Origin: Lachnospiraceae bacterium UBA3638
GTDB taxonomy: Bacteria; Bacillota; Clostridia; Lachnospirales; Lachnospiraceae
Direction: 5' to 3'
NCBI GenBank assembly: GCA_002373595.1
Contig: DFKT01000009.1
Span: 1 to 58,620, forward strand
DNA: 58,620 bases
How positions within the stretch are numbered: the first letter of the stretch is position 1; every line of letters starts with the position of its first letter. The position numbers and the translations under genes are program-made. The notes under the pieces were generated by a model. That model saw only the letters and a list, made by a program, of their open reading frames with translations, did no database searches and had not been told where the DNA came from. This document shows, piece by piece, positions 25,211 to 34,455 of this stretch.

Positions 25211-27106
25211 ATGGACAGGACAAGGCTGAAGAATATAATAGCGAATCACAAATATGAGATTCTTGATAGTATAGCAATCGTTATTCTTGCTCTTTTTCCT
25301 TTAAGACATATCCATATAGGAGGAGATCTCGGCGACACGGGATATAATTATGCGAACTTCCTCTATATGGGAATGGATCATATGGATCCCATGTGGATGT
25401 TCTCCACATATATATCCAATATCGTTGGACATTTCATGACTGTGCTCCCCTTCGGAGATACGGTCCTGGGACTTAATTTCTACACGGCACTCACTGAGAC
25501 CGTGATCGCCATATCGGGTTATCTGTTCTATACCAGGCTGGTCAAGATCCCCGGGATATATGCTTTCCTGGGTGAGTTCTTTGCACTTTGCCTCTGCTGG
25601 TGCCCGACAGCTCTTCTGTATAACTATCTGACATACTTTTTCCTTTTTGTTGCCTGCGTGCTCGTAAGGCAGGGACTTGTGATGGGAAGGAACAGGTATC
25701 TGGCCGGGGCGGGAGCGCTCCTGGGGCTCAATGTATTCGTCAGGTTCTCAAATCTTCCTGAAGTCGTGCTGATACTGATCGTCTGGATATACTGCATATA
25801 TGAGTATAAGGACAGGGTACGCGGTGAAGCTCCTGCCATCAGGGGCAGGGAGAGAAGAAATGCCCTTGCCTCCATGGGAATTCGGACCGGACTCTGTATC
25901 GGCGGCTATCTGGCCGCAGCGGGAATTGTGCTTTTGTATATCGGACTCAGATACGGGTTCCCGGTATACTTCGACTCGATCAACAGACTGATGGATATGC
26001 CGGAGTCGGCTGCGGACTATTCGGCGGTCGCCATGATAAAGTCCATAATCCATGAATATATCGATATTTTCTATTGGATCATAAGGGGAGCGATATTCGT
26101 GATAGCAGGCGTTATTATATCAATCCCGGTAAGGAATTACACCGGACATGTCAGCGCCAGACTCAAGAATATCTGCATATCTCTGGCCGGAGTCTTTTTC
26201 GCGGGACTCATGATCTTCTGGTGGATCGTAGGCATAAACGGAAGCGGCGGGCATTTTTGTTCTACGGCATATTACAGCTACGACTCCATGTACAGGTGCG
26301 GAGTCATCTGTCTCGTTCTTATGCTTGTGACCGCCCTGATCATTATGGTCAGGCCCGGAGTTGCCAAGGAGGACAGACTGACAGCCATGATAATGGCGGG
26401 AGTGATACTCGTTACACCTCTTGGCAGCAATAACAGGCTCATGCCGGCGCTCAACAATCTGTTCTTCGCGCTTCCTTTCTTTATCTACAAGGTGCGTGTG
26501 GTTGCCTTTTTCAAGGATCCTGTCATCAGATTTAAGAAGAGAGATTTCTCTTTTGCCATACCGACACTCCCGGGCAAGATAGCCGGAGGATTCTTCCTGG
26601 TGCTCTGTGTCATTCAGTTCTTTGGATTCGGAGCAAAGTTCGTATTCCAGGAAGGGACCGGAGTTCGAAGTGCGCACAGCTACGTTGAGAACTGCGAGGC
26701 TATGGATAAGATCAGAGCTGATGAAAAGAGAGCTTCCGAGATATCGTTCGCGGCAGATTATGTAAACCAAAACGGGCTTGAGGGCAGAGAGGTCATCATA
26801 GTCGGAAATGTCCCTGCGCTCAGCTTTTATCTGAGGATGCCGGCAGCGTTCAACCCTTGGAGCATATTAGATTCGTACGATCCCGATATATACGAGGAGA
26901 AACTCACAGAAGCACTTGAAAAGAGCGTGAATGATCCGGATCTTCGTCCCGTTATCATAGTGGATACCAAATACCTCTATACCGATGGGGAGAAAGCTCC
27001 GATGAAGAGTACGGAAGAGAGAAAGTGGCTCTTTACCGAGAAAATGATCACGGAATACGGATATAAGATGACCTGGGGAGGTGAGCTCTTTGCAATTTAC
27101 GAGTGA
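25211..27106 (+). CDS. Polytopic membrane protein, GT-C glycosyltransferase-like
   Basis: This 631-aa protein has about 11-12 membrane helices and a C-terminal extracytoplasmic domain of about 150 residues after the last helix. A GGDLGDTGYN loop just after the first helix has the acidic pair typical of lipid-phosphate-sugar-dependent GT-C enzymes, but no family motif is decisive. Together with the adjacent acyltransferase it may glycosylate or modify a surface polymer. It starts at ATG 25211 immediately after the previous stop, with GGAGAAG inside the previous gene, and its end overlaps the helicase gene. Confidence 0.65.
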   Translation: MDRTRLKNIIANHKYEILDSIAIVILALFPLRHIHIGGDLGDTGYNYANFLYMGMDHMDPMWMFSTYISNIVGHFMTVLPFGDTVLGLNFYTALTETVIAISGYLFYTRLVKIPGIYAFLGEFFALCLCWCPTALLYNYLTYFFLFVACVLVRQGLVMGRNRYLAGAGALLGLNVFVRFSNLPEVVLILIVWIYCIYEYKDRVRGEAPAIRGRERRNALASMGIRTGLCIGGYLAAAGIVLLYIGLRYGFPVYFDSINRLMDMPESAADYSAVAMIKSIIHEYIDIFYWIIRGAIFVIAGVIISIPVRNYTGHVSARLKNICISLAGVFFAGLMIFWWIVGINGSGGHFCSTAYYSYDSMYRCGVICLVLMLVTALIIMVRPGVAKEDRLTAMIMAGVILVTPLGSNNRLMPALNNLFFALPFFIYKVRVVAFFKDPVIRFKKRDFSFAIPTLPGKIAGGFFLVLCVIQFFGFGAKFVFQEGTGVRSAHSYVENCEAMDKIRADEKRASEISFAADYVNQNGLEGREVIIVGNVPALSFYLRMPAAFNPWSILDSYDPDIYEEKLTEALEKSVNDPDLRPVIIVDTKYLYTDGEKAPMKSTEERKWLFTEKMITEYGYKMTWGGELFAIYE

Positions 27107-29693
27107 AGAAACCCCTGAGATCAGAGTATCCGTAAGGACACTGGTCGAATTCATCCTAAGGAGCGGCGATATAGATAACCGCAGCAGCGGCGGAGCCGAG
27201 ACAGCCATGATCGAAGGCACCAGGATCCATAAGAAGCTCCAGTCCTCCATGGGAGGGAACTACCGGGCGGAGGTACCTCTCAGCTGCTTTGTGGATACTG
27301 GAAAATACCGCTTATGCATAGACGGACGCGCCGACGGGATAATAGAAGATGATAACGGTGTCACGATTGACGAGATAAAAGGTACTTACAGAAATATCGA
27401 ACGCATGCAGGAGCCTGTGCCGATCCATTTGGCACAGGCTAAATGTTATGCATATATGTACGGGAAGGATACGGGAGCGGATGAGATAAGGGTCCGCATG
27501 ACCTACTGCAACCTCGAAAACGAGGATGTGAGGATGTTTTTCAGCGATTATACCTTTGAGGAGCTGGAAAGCTGGTTTGACGGACTGGTATGCGAGTATC
27601 AGAAATGGACAGACCTTAAGTGGGAATGGATGAAGACCTGCCGGGCCTCGATAGAGGGACTGGAGTTTCCATATGAGTACAGACGAGGACAGAGGAAACT
27701 GATAAGCCAGGTATATCAAGCTTTTATAGAGAAACGTAAGTTATTTTTAGAAGCTCCGACGGGCGTCGGCAAGACGATATCCACACTCTTTCCTGCCATT
27801 CATGCCATGGGAGCGGGACTGGCGGACAGGGTCTTTTATCTGACGGCCAAGACCATAACGAGGACTGCTCCGGTGGAGGAGATAGCCGGTCTCAGGGAGA
27901 AGGGACTCAGGTGCAGGGATATAGTGATCACTGCCAAGGACAGGATCTGCCCTATCTGTGAGGGCGGGGAGAGGCCTGAGTGCAATCCCGAGAGCTGTCC
28001 CTATGCGAAAGGTCACTTTGACAGGGTAAATGCAGCTCTGTACGAGATGCTGGAGACCGAGGAGGAACTGACCAGGCAGACTGTTATGGACTATGCCGGG
28101 AAGTATACCGTCTGTCCCTTTGAGATGAGCCTGGATGCCTCTATGTTCTGTGATGTGATCATTTGCGATTACAACTATCTATTTGACCCAAAGGTGGCTC
28201 TGAAGCGATACTTTGAGGGCAGCTCTGACGTATCCAATATATTCCTTATCGATGAGGCCCATAATCTGGTGGACCGGGGAAGGGAAATGTACAGCGCTCT
28301 TCTCCTGAAAAGTTCCGTAAGTAACCTGACACGAGTGTTAAAAAAGACAATCCTGTCGGAAACATATACAGGGGGTAAAAAGAAGCCTAACGACGGGCAA
28401 TTGACATTACTCTTGACGGAGCAGACGCAAAGTGATGAGCAGACAGATATAATTGCACTCGATTCAATATCGGACGACATCGAAAAGGCGTATGATACGC
28501 TCTACAGGAAGGGTAAAAAAGGAAAAAGATCCAAGGGAAAGTCAGTCCTCGTAAGAGAGGGGTATGCCCAGAGAATGGTCCACCATCTTGAGAAATTAAA
28601 TTCGCTCATGCTGGAGATGAAGAGAGAGTCGGAAGGCGGAAAAGTACTGGGCGGAGCGGATGATCTGAACCTGCTCGTGTCTAAAATCACGGGTGTTATC
28701 AAAGAGTATCTGGAAGAGAGAGAGGAGAAGAGGCCGGATGTAGTCGATGATATTCTCTCGTTCTATTTTGATGCATCATTCTTTAATGAGATATATGATG
28801 AGCTGGATGAGAATTATACCATATATGATAATATTGGGGACGATGGGGACTTTTCGGTAAAGCTTCTCTGCGTTGATCCGTCCGTCAAACTCCGGGAGAG
28901 GATGGCAAACGGTATCAGCAGTATCCTCTTTTCGGCGACTTTACTTCCTATTAAGTATTATAAGCAGCTCCTCGGCGGGACGGATGAGGACTATGAGGTA
29001 TATGCCGAGAGCGTATTTGAGAAGGATCAGTACGGTGTTTTCATAGCCGGAGATGTCAGCACGAGATATAAAAGAAGAAACTACGAAGAGTATAAACGAA
29101 TTTCGGTTTACATAAAATCTGTCACAGAGGCAAGGAAGGGCAACTATATGGTCTTTTTCCCTTCATACAGTGTGATGGAAGCTGTCTATGATATCTATAC
29201 GGCGGAATTTGAAAAAAATGAGTCACATTCGGGTTTGCCGGGCAGCACAGTGATCATGCAGTCTCCCAACATGAAGGAGGAGGAGAGGGAGAAATTCCTG
29301 TCCTATTTTGACGGAAACGGGACTGTAGCATTCTGTGTTCTCGGTGGTATATTCGGAGAGGGTATAGACCTGAGGGGAGATAAGCTCATCGGAGTAATAA
29401 TAGTAGGAACAGGCCTGCCCATGGTGGGCTTTGAACGCGAACTTCTCAAGGATCATTTCGATAATGAAGGCATAAACGGGTTCGATTATGCTTACAGATT
29501 CCCAGGAATGAACAAAGTATGCCAGGCTGCGGGTCGGGTTATCCGCACTGTGGACGATAAAGGGGTGATAGTGCTCCTTGATGATCGCTTCCGGGAACCT
29601 TCCAACCAAAAGATTTTCCCTTCTGAATGGCAAAATTATCTTATTTCGGATCAAAACGGGATTGATTTTCTTCTGCGTGATTTCTGGTCTTAG
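27090..29693 (+). CDS. DinG/XPD-like ATP-dependent DNA helicase with N-terminal PD-(D/E)XK nuclease-like domain
   Basis: This soluble protein of about 867 aa begins with a PD-(D/E)XK-like fold (IDGRADG, then TIDEIKG as the Asp...Glu-x-Lys signature). It continues with an SF2 XPD/DinG helicase: Walker A EAPTGVGKT (about 221), an Fe-S cluster Cys set (CPICEGG...CNPESC, about 286-307), DEAH box (about 386), and C-terminal motifs GEGIDLRG and QAAGRVIR. It probably acts in repair or resolution of DNA structures such as R-loops. I prefer TTG 27090 over GTG 27081 because GGGGAGG (27075-27081) abuts the GTG but sits eight bases before the TTG; the family start is not conserved enough to prove it. A terminator follows at 29727. 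Confidence 0.88.
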   Translation: MQFTSEETPEIRVSVRTLVEFILRSGDIDNRSSGGAETAMIEGTRIHKKLQSSMGGNYRAEVPLSCFVDTGKYRLCIDGRADGIIEDDNGVTIDEIKGTYRNIERMQEPVPIHLAQAKCYAYMYGKDTGADEIRVRMTYCNLENEDVRMFFSDYTFEELESWFDGLVCEYQKWTDLKWEWMKTCRASIEGLEFPYEYRRGQRKLISQVYQAFIEKRKLFLEAPTGVGKTISTLFPAIHAMGAGLADRVFYLTAKTITRTAPVEEIAGLREKGLRCRDIVITAKDRICPICEGGERPECNPESCPYAKGHFDRVNAALYEMLETEEELTRQTVMDYAGKYTVCPFEMSLDASMFCDVIICDYNYLFDPKVALKRYFEGSSDVSNIFLIDEAHNLVDRGREMYSALLLKSSVSNLTRVLKKTILSETYTGGKKKPNDGQLTLLLTEQTQSDEQTDIIALDSISDDIEKAYDTLYRKGKKGKRSKGKSVLVREGYAQRMVHHLEKLNSLMLEMKRESEGGKVLGGADDLNLLVSKITGVIKEYLEEREEKRPDVVDDILSFYFDASFFNEIYDELDENYTIYDNIGDDGDFSVKLLCVDPSVKLRERMANGISSILFSATLLPIKYYKQLLGGTDEDYEVYAESVFEKDQYGVFIAGDVSTRYKRRNYEEYKRISVYIKSVTEARKGNYMVFFPSYSVMEAVYDIYTAEFEKNESHSGLPGSTVIMQSPNMKEEEREKFLSYFDGNGTVAFCVLGGIFGEGIDLRGDKLIGVIIVGTGLPMVGFERELLKDHFDNEGINGFDYAYRFPGMNKVCQAAGRVIRTVDDKGVIVLLDDRFREPSNQKIFPSEWQNYLISDQNGIDFLLRDFWS

Positions 29694-29726
29694 GTAAATC
29701 TCACTTTTCTATATTTTGTGTTTTTC

Positions 29727-29755
29727 AAGTGCTCCTACACAAGAGCACTTTTTTT
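29727..29755 (+). terminator. Intrinsic terminator of the helicase operon
   Basis: AAGTGCTC (29727-29734) pairs with GAGCACTT (29743-29750), followed by a run of seven T (29749-29755). It lies 33 nt after the helicase stop. Confidence 0.9.
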
Positions 29756-30045
29756 CTGCAAAAATGCGTTTTTTTGCGACTTTTTCGTATCAGTTTAATG
29801 AGATAATATGCGAATGCGGTTAACATAAAGTAAAATAATTCATGTGATTTTTCATTAAATAACACATTAAAATTTGCGATTATGTAAACAAAATATGTCA
29901 GAAATGAAGGAAAAGCAGTCGATATTTAACCTTAAAACAAGTGTTAGGAATAGTGCTTGACACATTTGTCATATTGTGGATAAGCAGGTGGAAATCGTGG
30001 AAATGTAAATCAAAATTTCGATAGATCCAGCAGAAAGGACTGAAT

Positions 30046-30111
30046 ATGACAGGAGAGTTTGCGAATTTCATTTTAGGCATAAAATTGCAACCACCCGCTA
30101 TAGAAAAGTGA
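30046..30111 (+). CDS. Possible 21-aa leader peptide
   Basis: ATG 30046 to TGA 30109-30111 with AAAGGA (30034-30039) six bases before the start. The peptide has no obvious run of one regulatory amino acid and one hydrophobic half. It lies upstream of an attenuator-like hairpin pair and of the GH13 gene. Small size makes this tentative. Confidence 0.25.
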   Translation: MTGEFANFILGIKLQPPAIEK

Positions 30112-30196
30112 TCAAAAAAAATTTTATGGAAATTCTGAAATCAACAAATATTTTAGTTGACATAAAACACGAAAAATCATCGAATAATTGTTCTCC

Positions 30197-30229
30197 GGAC
30201 CCTTTCCGGTCCCCTCAGGGACGATTTTT
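30197..30229 (+). promoter_or_regulatory. Attenuator-like competing hairpins upstream of GH13 gene
   Basis: GTCCC (30209-30213) pairs with GGGAC (30218-30222) and is followed by GATTTTT (30223-30229), a small intrinsic terminator. The same GGTCC can instead pair with GGACC at 30197-30201, which would prevent the terminator. The stems are short (5 bp), so this may be chance. Confidence 0.3.
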
Positions 30230-30351
30230 CCTCCCGGAAAATGTGACACATGTTTCGGAAATGAGATCCCGGTCCTGCCAATGATCCCTTCCGGATGCCT
30301 TCGCATGCATATTTTGGAAAAAAAACTATTCGAAATATGCCAAAAAGTCTT

Positions 30352-30378
30352 TTGAATACTGAGTTTTTGTGGTAGAAT
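30352..30378 (+). promoter_or_regulatory. Predicted promoter of GH13 gene
   Basis: Extended -10 TGG-TAGAAT (30370-30378) with a TTGAAT (30352-30357) 15 nt upstream. GAGGTGG (30402-30408) is the ribosome site for ATG 30416. Confidence 0.55.
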
Positions 30379-30415
30379 ATCTCTTTAATTGCGAAAGAAA
30401 TGAGGTGGAGCATCT

Positions 30416-31726
30416 ATGTGGGCTTACGAAAGCGTTTTTTATCAGATCTATCCGCTTGGATTCTGCGGTGCACCCTTTGAAAACGACGGGGTTTGCGAGC
30501 ATCGCATACTCAAAGTGATCGATTGGATCCCTCACATGACCAAGCTCGGGATAAATGCCATTTATTTCTCCCCTGTGTTCGAATCGGACACTCATGGCTA
30601 CAATACCAGGGATTTTTCGAAGATAGATGTCAGACTCGGTACAAACGAGGACTTTGCCAAGGTCTGCAAGGCGCTCCATGAGAACGGTATAAAGGTTGTC
30701 CTCGACGGTGTATTTAACCATGTGGGACGCGGATTCTGGGCATTCAGGGATGTCCTCGAGAAGAGGGAGGCTTCACCCTATGTGAGCTGGTTTCAGCGCA
30801 TCGATTTCGGAGGCAATTCCAACTACAACGACGGCCTCTGGTATGAAGGCTGGGAGGGCAATTACGACCTGGTCAAGCTCAATCTCTGGAACAATGATGT
30901 CGTCGAGCATATTTTCAGCTGCATCAAGGGCTGGGTCGACGAGTTCGATATAGACGGATTAAGACTTGATGTTGCGTATTGCCTTAGCGACGATTTCTGC
31001 CGGAGACTCAGAGGCTTCACAGACGGCCTCAAGGAGGATTTCTTCCTGGTGGGAGAGATGCTTCATGGGGACTACAACAGACTCATGAATGCCGGCCTCC
31101 ACGCCACGACCAATTACGAGTGTTATAAGGGCCTCTTCAGCAGCTTGAACAGCTACAATCTCTTTGAGATAGTCCACTCGCTCTTAAGGCAGTTCGGCCC
31201 CGAAAACTGGACACTTTACAAAGGAAAACACCTGTTATCATTTGCGGATAACCACGATGTTACCCGAGTGGCCAGCATACTAAATAACAAGTGTCATATT
31301 CCAGTGATTTACGGGCTGGTTTTCGGAATGCCCGGTATCCCCTGCGTCTACTACGGCAGCGAATGGGGGACTGAGGCCAGGAAAGAGGAGGGAGATCCCG
31401 CACTAAGAGCCTGCTTTGATCAGCCCGAATGGAATGAACTCACTGACTTTATCTCCAAGCTTGCCAAAGCGAAAACCGGTTCCGAGGCACTTAACTACGG
31501 TGATTTCAGATCGATAGTCCTCACGAACAGGCAGTGCATATTCCAGAGATGCTCGGAGCACGAGAGAGTGCTCGTGGCGATAAATGCCGATGAGAACCCG
31601 TACACCGCTCATTTTGATGCAGGATGCGGTATGGCTGTAGATCTTATAGACGGATCAAACCATGATTTCGGTGGCGGCAGCGTACTTGAGCCGTACAGCG
31701 TACACTTCTGGAAGTGTGAGAGATAA
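30416..31726 (+). CDS. Cytoplasmic GH13 alpha-amylase-family glycosidase
   Basis: This 436-aa protein lacks a signal peptide. The four GH13 regions are visible: DGVFNHVG (about 97-104), GLRLDVA with nucleophile Asp185, VGEM with acid/base Glu214, and FADNHD with Asp281. The small size and absence of a starch-binding module suggest an enzyme acting on maltodextrins inside the cell (cyclomaltodextrinase, neopullulanase or maltogenic type); exact specificity is inference. It stands alone, with its own promoter, just ahead of valS (47-nt gap). Confidence 0.9.
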   Translation: MWAYESVFYQIYPLGFCGAPFENDGVCEHRILKVIDWIPHMTKLGINAIYFSPVFESDTHGYNTRDFSKIDVRLGTNEDFAKVCKALHENGIKVVLDGVFNHVGRGFWAFRDVLEKREASPYVSWFQRIDFGGNSNYNDGLWYEGWEGNYDLVKLNLWNNDVVEHIFSCIKGWVDEFDIDGLRLDVAYCLSDDFCRRLRGFTDGLKEDFFLVGEMLHGDYNRLMNAGLHATTNYECYKGLFSSLNSYNLFEIVHSLLRQFGPENWTLYKGKHLLSFADNHDVTRVASILNNKCHIPVIYGLVFGMPGIPCVYYGSEWGTEARKEEGDPALRACFDQPEWNELTDFISKLAKAKTGSEALNYGDFRSIVLTNRQCIFQRCSEHERVLVAINADENPYTAHFDAGCGMAVDLIDGSNHDFGGGSVLEPYSVHFWKCER

Positions 31727-31773
31727 CAACGAAGGCAGCTTTTAAGCGGCCCGAAGATAAATAGGAGACTTGT

Positions 31774-34455
31774 ATGAAAAAGGAACTTGCAAAAACCTAC
31801 GATCCGAAAGGGATCGAGGACAGACTTTATCAGAAATGGCTTGATAAGAAATACTTTCACGCCGAGGTAGACAGATCGAAGAAACCCTTCACGATCGTCA
31901 TCCCGCCCCCGAATATAACCGGACAGCTCCACATGGGACATGCACTTGACAATACCATGCAGGATATCCTTATCCGCTGGAAGAGAATGCAGGGATATAA
32001 TGCCCTCTGGCAGCCCGGAACCGACCACGCTTCCATAGCCACCGAGGTCAAGATCATCGAGAAACTCAAGGAAGAGGGCATAGACAAGCATGACCTCGGA
32101 CGCGAGAAGTTCCTCGAGAGAGCGTGGGATTGGAGACGCGAGTACGGCGGAAGGATCGTTTCCCAGCTCAAGAAGCTTGGCTCATCCTGTGATTGGGACA
32201 GAGAGAGATTCACGATGGATGAGGGCTGTAACCGTGCGGTTACCGAAGTCTTCGTAAAGATGCACGAAAAAGGATATATCTACAAGGGCGCAAGGATGAT
32301 CAACTGGTGTCCTGTATGTAATACCTCGATCTCCGATGCGGAGGTTCTCTATGAGGAGCAGGCCGGACATTTCTGGCATATCAAATACCCCCTCATCGAT
32401 GAGGCTACAGGAGAGCCCAGCACGACCGAGTTCCTTACCTTTGCTACCACCAGACCCGAGACCATGCTCGGAGATACGGCCGTTGCGATCAATCCGGATG
32501 ACGAGCGTTATCATAACCTGAGAGGCCGTAAAGTCCTGCTTCCGCTCATGAACAGAGTGATCCCCATCGTAGAGGATTCCTACGTAGATATGGATTTCGG
32601 AACAGGTGTTGTTAAAATAACTCCCGCTCATGATCCCAACGATTTCGAGGTAGGAAAGAGACATGACCTGCCCGTTATCAATATCATGAACGACGATGCA
32701 ACGATCAATGAGAACGGCGGAAAGTACGCCGGCATGGATCGCTATGAGGCTAGAAAAGCCATCGTCAGCGAGTTGGATGCCCTCGGACTCTTGGTTAAGA
32801 TCGAGGATCATGTTCACAACGTAGGTACTCACGACAGATGTAAGACCACCATAGAGCCCCTCGTTAAGGAACAGTGGTTCGTCAGGATGGACGAGCTTAT
32901 CAAGCCTGCGAGAAAGGCCGTAGCTGACGGCGAGATAAAGCTTGTTCCCGAGAGAATGGACAAGATCTATTACAACTGGACTGACAATATCAGAGACTGG
33001 TGCATCAGCAGACAGCTCTGGTGGGGCCACAGGATCCCCGCATACTACTGCGACGAGTGCGGAGAGACTGTTGTTGCGGCGCAGGAGCCCTGCAAATGTC
33101 CTAAGTGCGGAGGCAGCAAGTTCACACAGGATCCTGATACGCTCGATACCTGGTTCTCATCGGCGCTTTGGCCTTTTGAGACTCTCGGCTGGCCTGACAA
33201 GACCGAGGACCTTGATTACTTCTATCCGACCGATGTACTCGTTACCGGATATGACATAATCTTCTTCTGGGTTATCAGAATGATATTCTCGGGATACGAG
33301 CATATGGGCAAGAAGCCCTTCAGCACCGTATTCTTCCATGGACTTGTACGCGACTCCCAGGGCCGCAAGATGAGTAAGTCACTCGGAAACGGTATCGATC
33401 CCCTCGAGGTCATCGATAAGTACGGCGCAGATGCTCTGAGACTTACTCTCATAACCGGAAACGCTCCCGGAAATGACATGCGTTTCTATTACGAGAGAGT
33501 AGAAAACAGTCGTAATTTTGCAAATAAGGTCTGGAACGCATCCAGATTTATCATGATGAATATGCCTGATGGCGAAGATAACGGCCGTGATGTAACGAAG
33601 CCGGCAGCATCCGAACTGGAGCCCATGGACAAGTGGATCCTCTCGAGACTCAACTCGGTTGTCAAGGAAGCCACCGACAATATGGATCGCTTCGAACTCG
33701 GCATCGCAGTACAGAAGGTATATGATTTCATCTGGGATGAGTTCTGCGACTGGTACATCGAGATGGCAAAGCCGAGGCTCTACGCCGATGGTATGGGCAA
33801 GAGCAAGAATGCAGCTCTCTGGACCTTAAAGACAGTCCTTATAGATGCACTCAAGCTCCTTCATCCTTACATGCCTTTCGTAACCGAGGAAATCTTCTGC
33901 ACACTCCAGAGCGAGGAAGAGTCTATCATGGTCAGCAAATGGCCTGAGTACACGGAAGACCGCAATTTCCCTGAAGAAGAACATGCGATATCTTTGATCC
34001 AGCAGGCTGTCAGGGGAATACGTAACGCCCGTACTGAAATAGGAGTTGCACCTTCCAAGAAGGCCAGCGTCCATATCGTAAGCGATGACAACAAAATACT
34101 TAATATCTTTGAGGATAACAAACTCGTATTCGCAGCGCTCGCTTCGGCAGCTGAGGTATTTACCGGCAGTGACAAGGGCGATGTAGGGGATGATGCGGTA
34201 TCTGCAGTGATCCCCGGTGCGACGATCTATATCCCTCTTGCAGAACTGGTAGATTTCGAGCAGGAGATCCAGCGTCTCGAGAAGGAGAAGAAGCGTCTCG
34301 AAGGAGAGCTCGCCCGTTCAAAGGGAATGCTCACCAACGAGAAGTTCCTCGCCAAGGCGCCTGCCGACAAGATCGAGTCCGAGAAAGCCAAGCAGGCAGA
34401 GTACGTCAAGATGATGGAGCAGGTTGAGCATAGACTTGCACAGATGAGGAAATGA
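31774..34455 (+). CDS. valS: Valyl-tRNA synthetase
   Basis: ValS charges tRNA-Val. The 893-aa protein has the class I signature HMGH (residues 53-56), an editing (CP1) domain with TTRPETMLGDTA, the KMSKS loop (GRKMSKSLGN, about 531), the anticodon-binding domain, and a C-terminal coiled coil (QRLEKEKKRLEGE). Length and order match the family. AGGAG before ATG 31774 is the ribosome site. No T-box leader is visible in the 47-nt gap, so it may be transcribed from upstream. Its last four bases (ATGA) overlap folC. Confidence 0.97.
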   Translation: MKKELAKTYDPKGIEDRLYQKWLDKKYFHAEVDRSKKPFTIVIPPPNITGQLHMGHALDNTMQDILIRWKRMQGYNALWQPGTDHASIATEVKIIEKLKEEGIDKHDLGREKFLERAWDWRREYGGRIVSQLKKLGSSCDWDRERFTMDEGCNRAVTEVFVKMHEKGYIYKGARMINWCPVCNTSISDAEVLYEEQAGHFWHIKYPLIDEATGEPSTTEFLTFATTRPETMLGDTAVAINPDDERYHNLRGRKVLLPLMNRVIPIVEDSYVDMDFGTGVVKITPAHDPNDFEVGKRHDLPVINIMNDDATINENGGKYAGMDRYEARKAIVSELDALGLLVKIEDHVHNVGTHDRCKTTIEPLVKEQWFVRMDELIKPARKAVADGEIKLVPERMDKIYYNWTDNIRDWCISRQLWWGHRIPAYYCDECGETVVAAQEPCKCPKCGGSKFTQDPDTLDTWFSSALWPFETLGWPDKTEDLDYFYPTDVLVTGYDIIFFWVIRMIFSGYEHMGKKPFSTVFFHGLVRDSQGRKMSKSLGNGIDPLEVIDKYGADALRLTLITGNAPGNDMRFYYERVENSRNFANKVWNASRFIMMNMPDGEDNGRDVTKPAASELEPMDKWILSRLNSVVKEATDNMDRFELGIAVQKVYDFIWDEFCDWYIEMAKPRLYADGMGKSKNAALWTLKTVLIDALKLLHPYMPFVTEEIFCTLQSEEESIMVSKWPEYTEDRNFPEEEHAISLIQQAVRGIRNARTEIGVAPSKKASVHIVSDDNKILNIFEDNKLVFAALASAAEVFTGSDKGDVGDDAVSAVIPGATIYIPLAELVDFEQEIQRLEKEKKRLEGELARSKGMLTNEKFLAKAPADKIESEKAKQAEYVKMMEQVEHRLAQMRK

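Larger units (their letters stand above)
29756..30415. other. AT-rich non-coding region with promoter-like and attenuator-like signals
   Basis: No gene of normal size fits here. Seen from left to right are: TTGACA (29957-29962) with a possible -10 GATAAG 16 nt later; one perfect DnaA-box-like TGTGGATAA (29975-29983); a 21-codon ORF with a ribosome site (30046-30111); TTGACA at 30157; two mutually exclusive hairpins with a T-run (30197-30229); and the GH13 promoter. It resembles a long regulated leader or several short ones. No known riboswitch or T-box signature was recognised. Confidence 0.4.

Noticed and set aside
29975..29983. TGTGGATAA, a DnaA-box match, as a replication origin
   Set aside because: Only one perfect box, no cluster, no dnaA/dnaN nearby.
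31727..31773. T-box leader for valS, also looked for before trpS
   Set aside because: Gaps are too short and no AGGGTGG-type signature is present in either.
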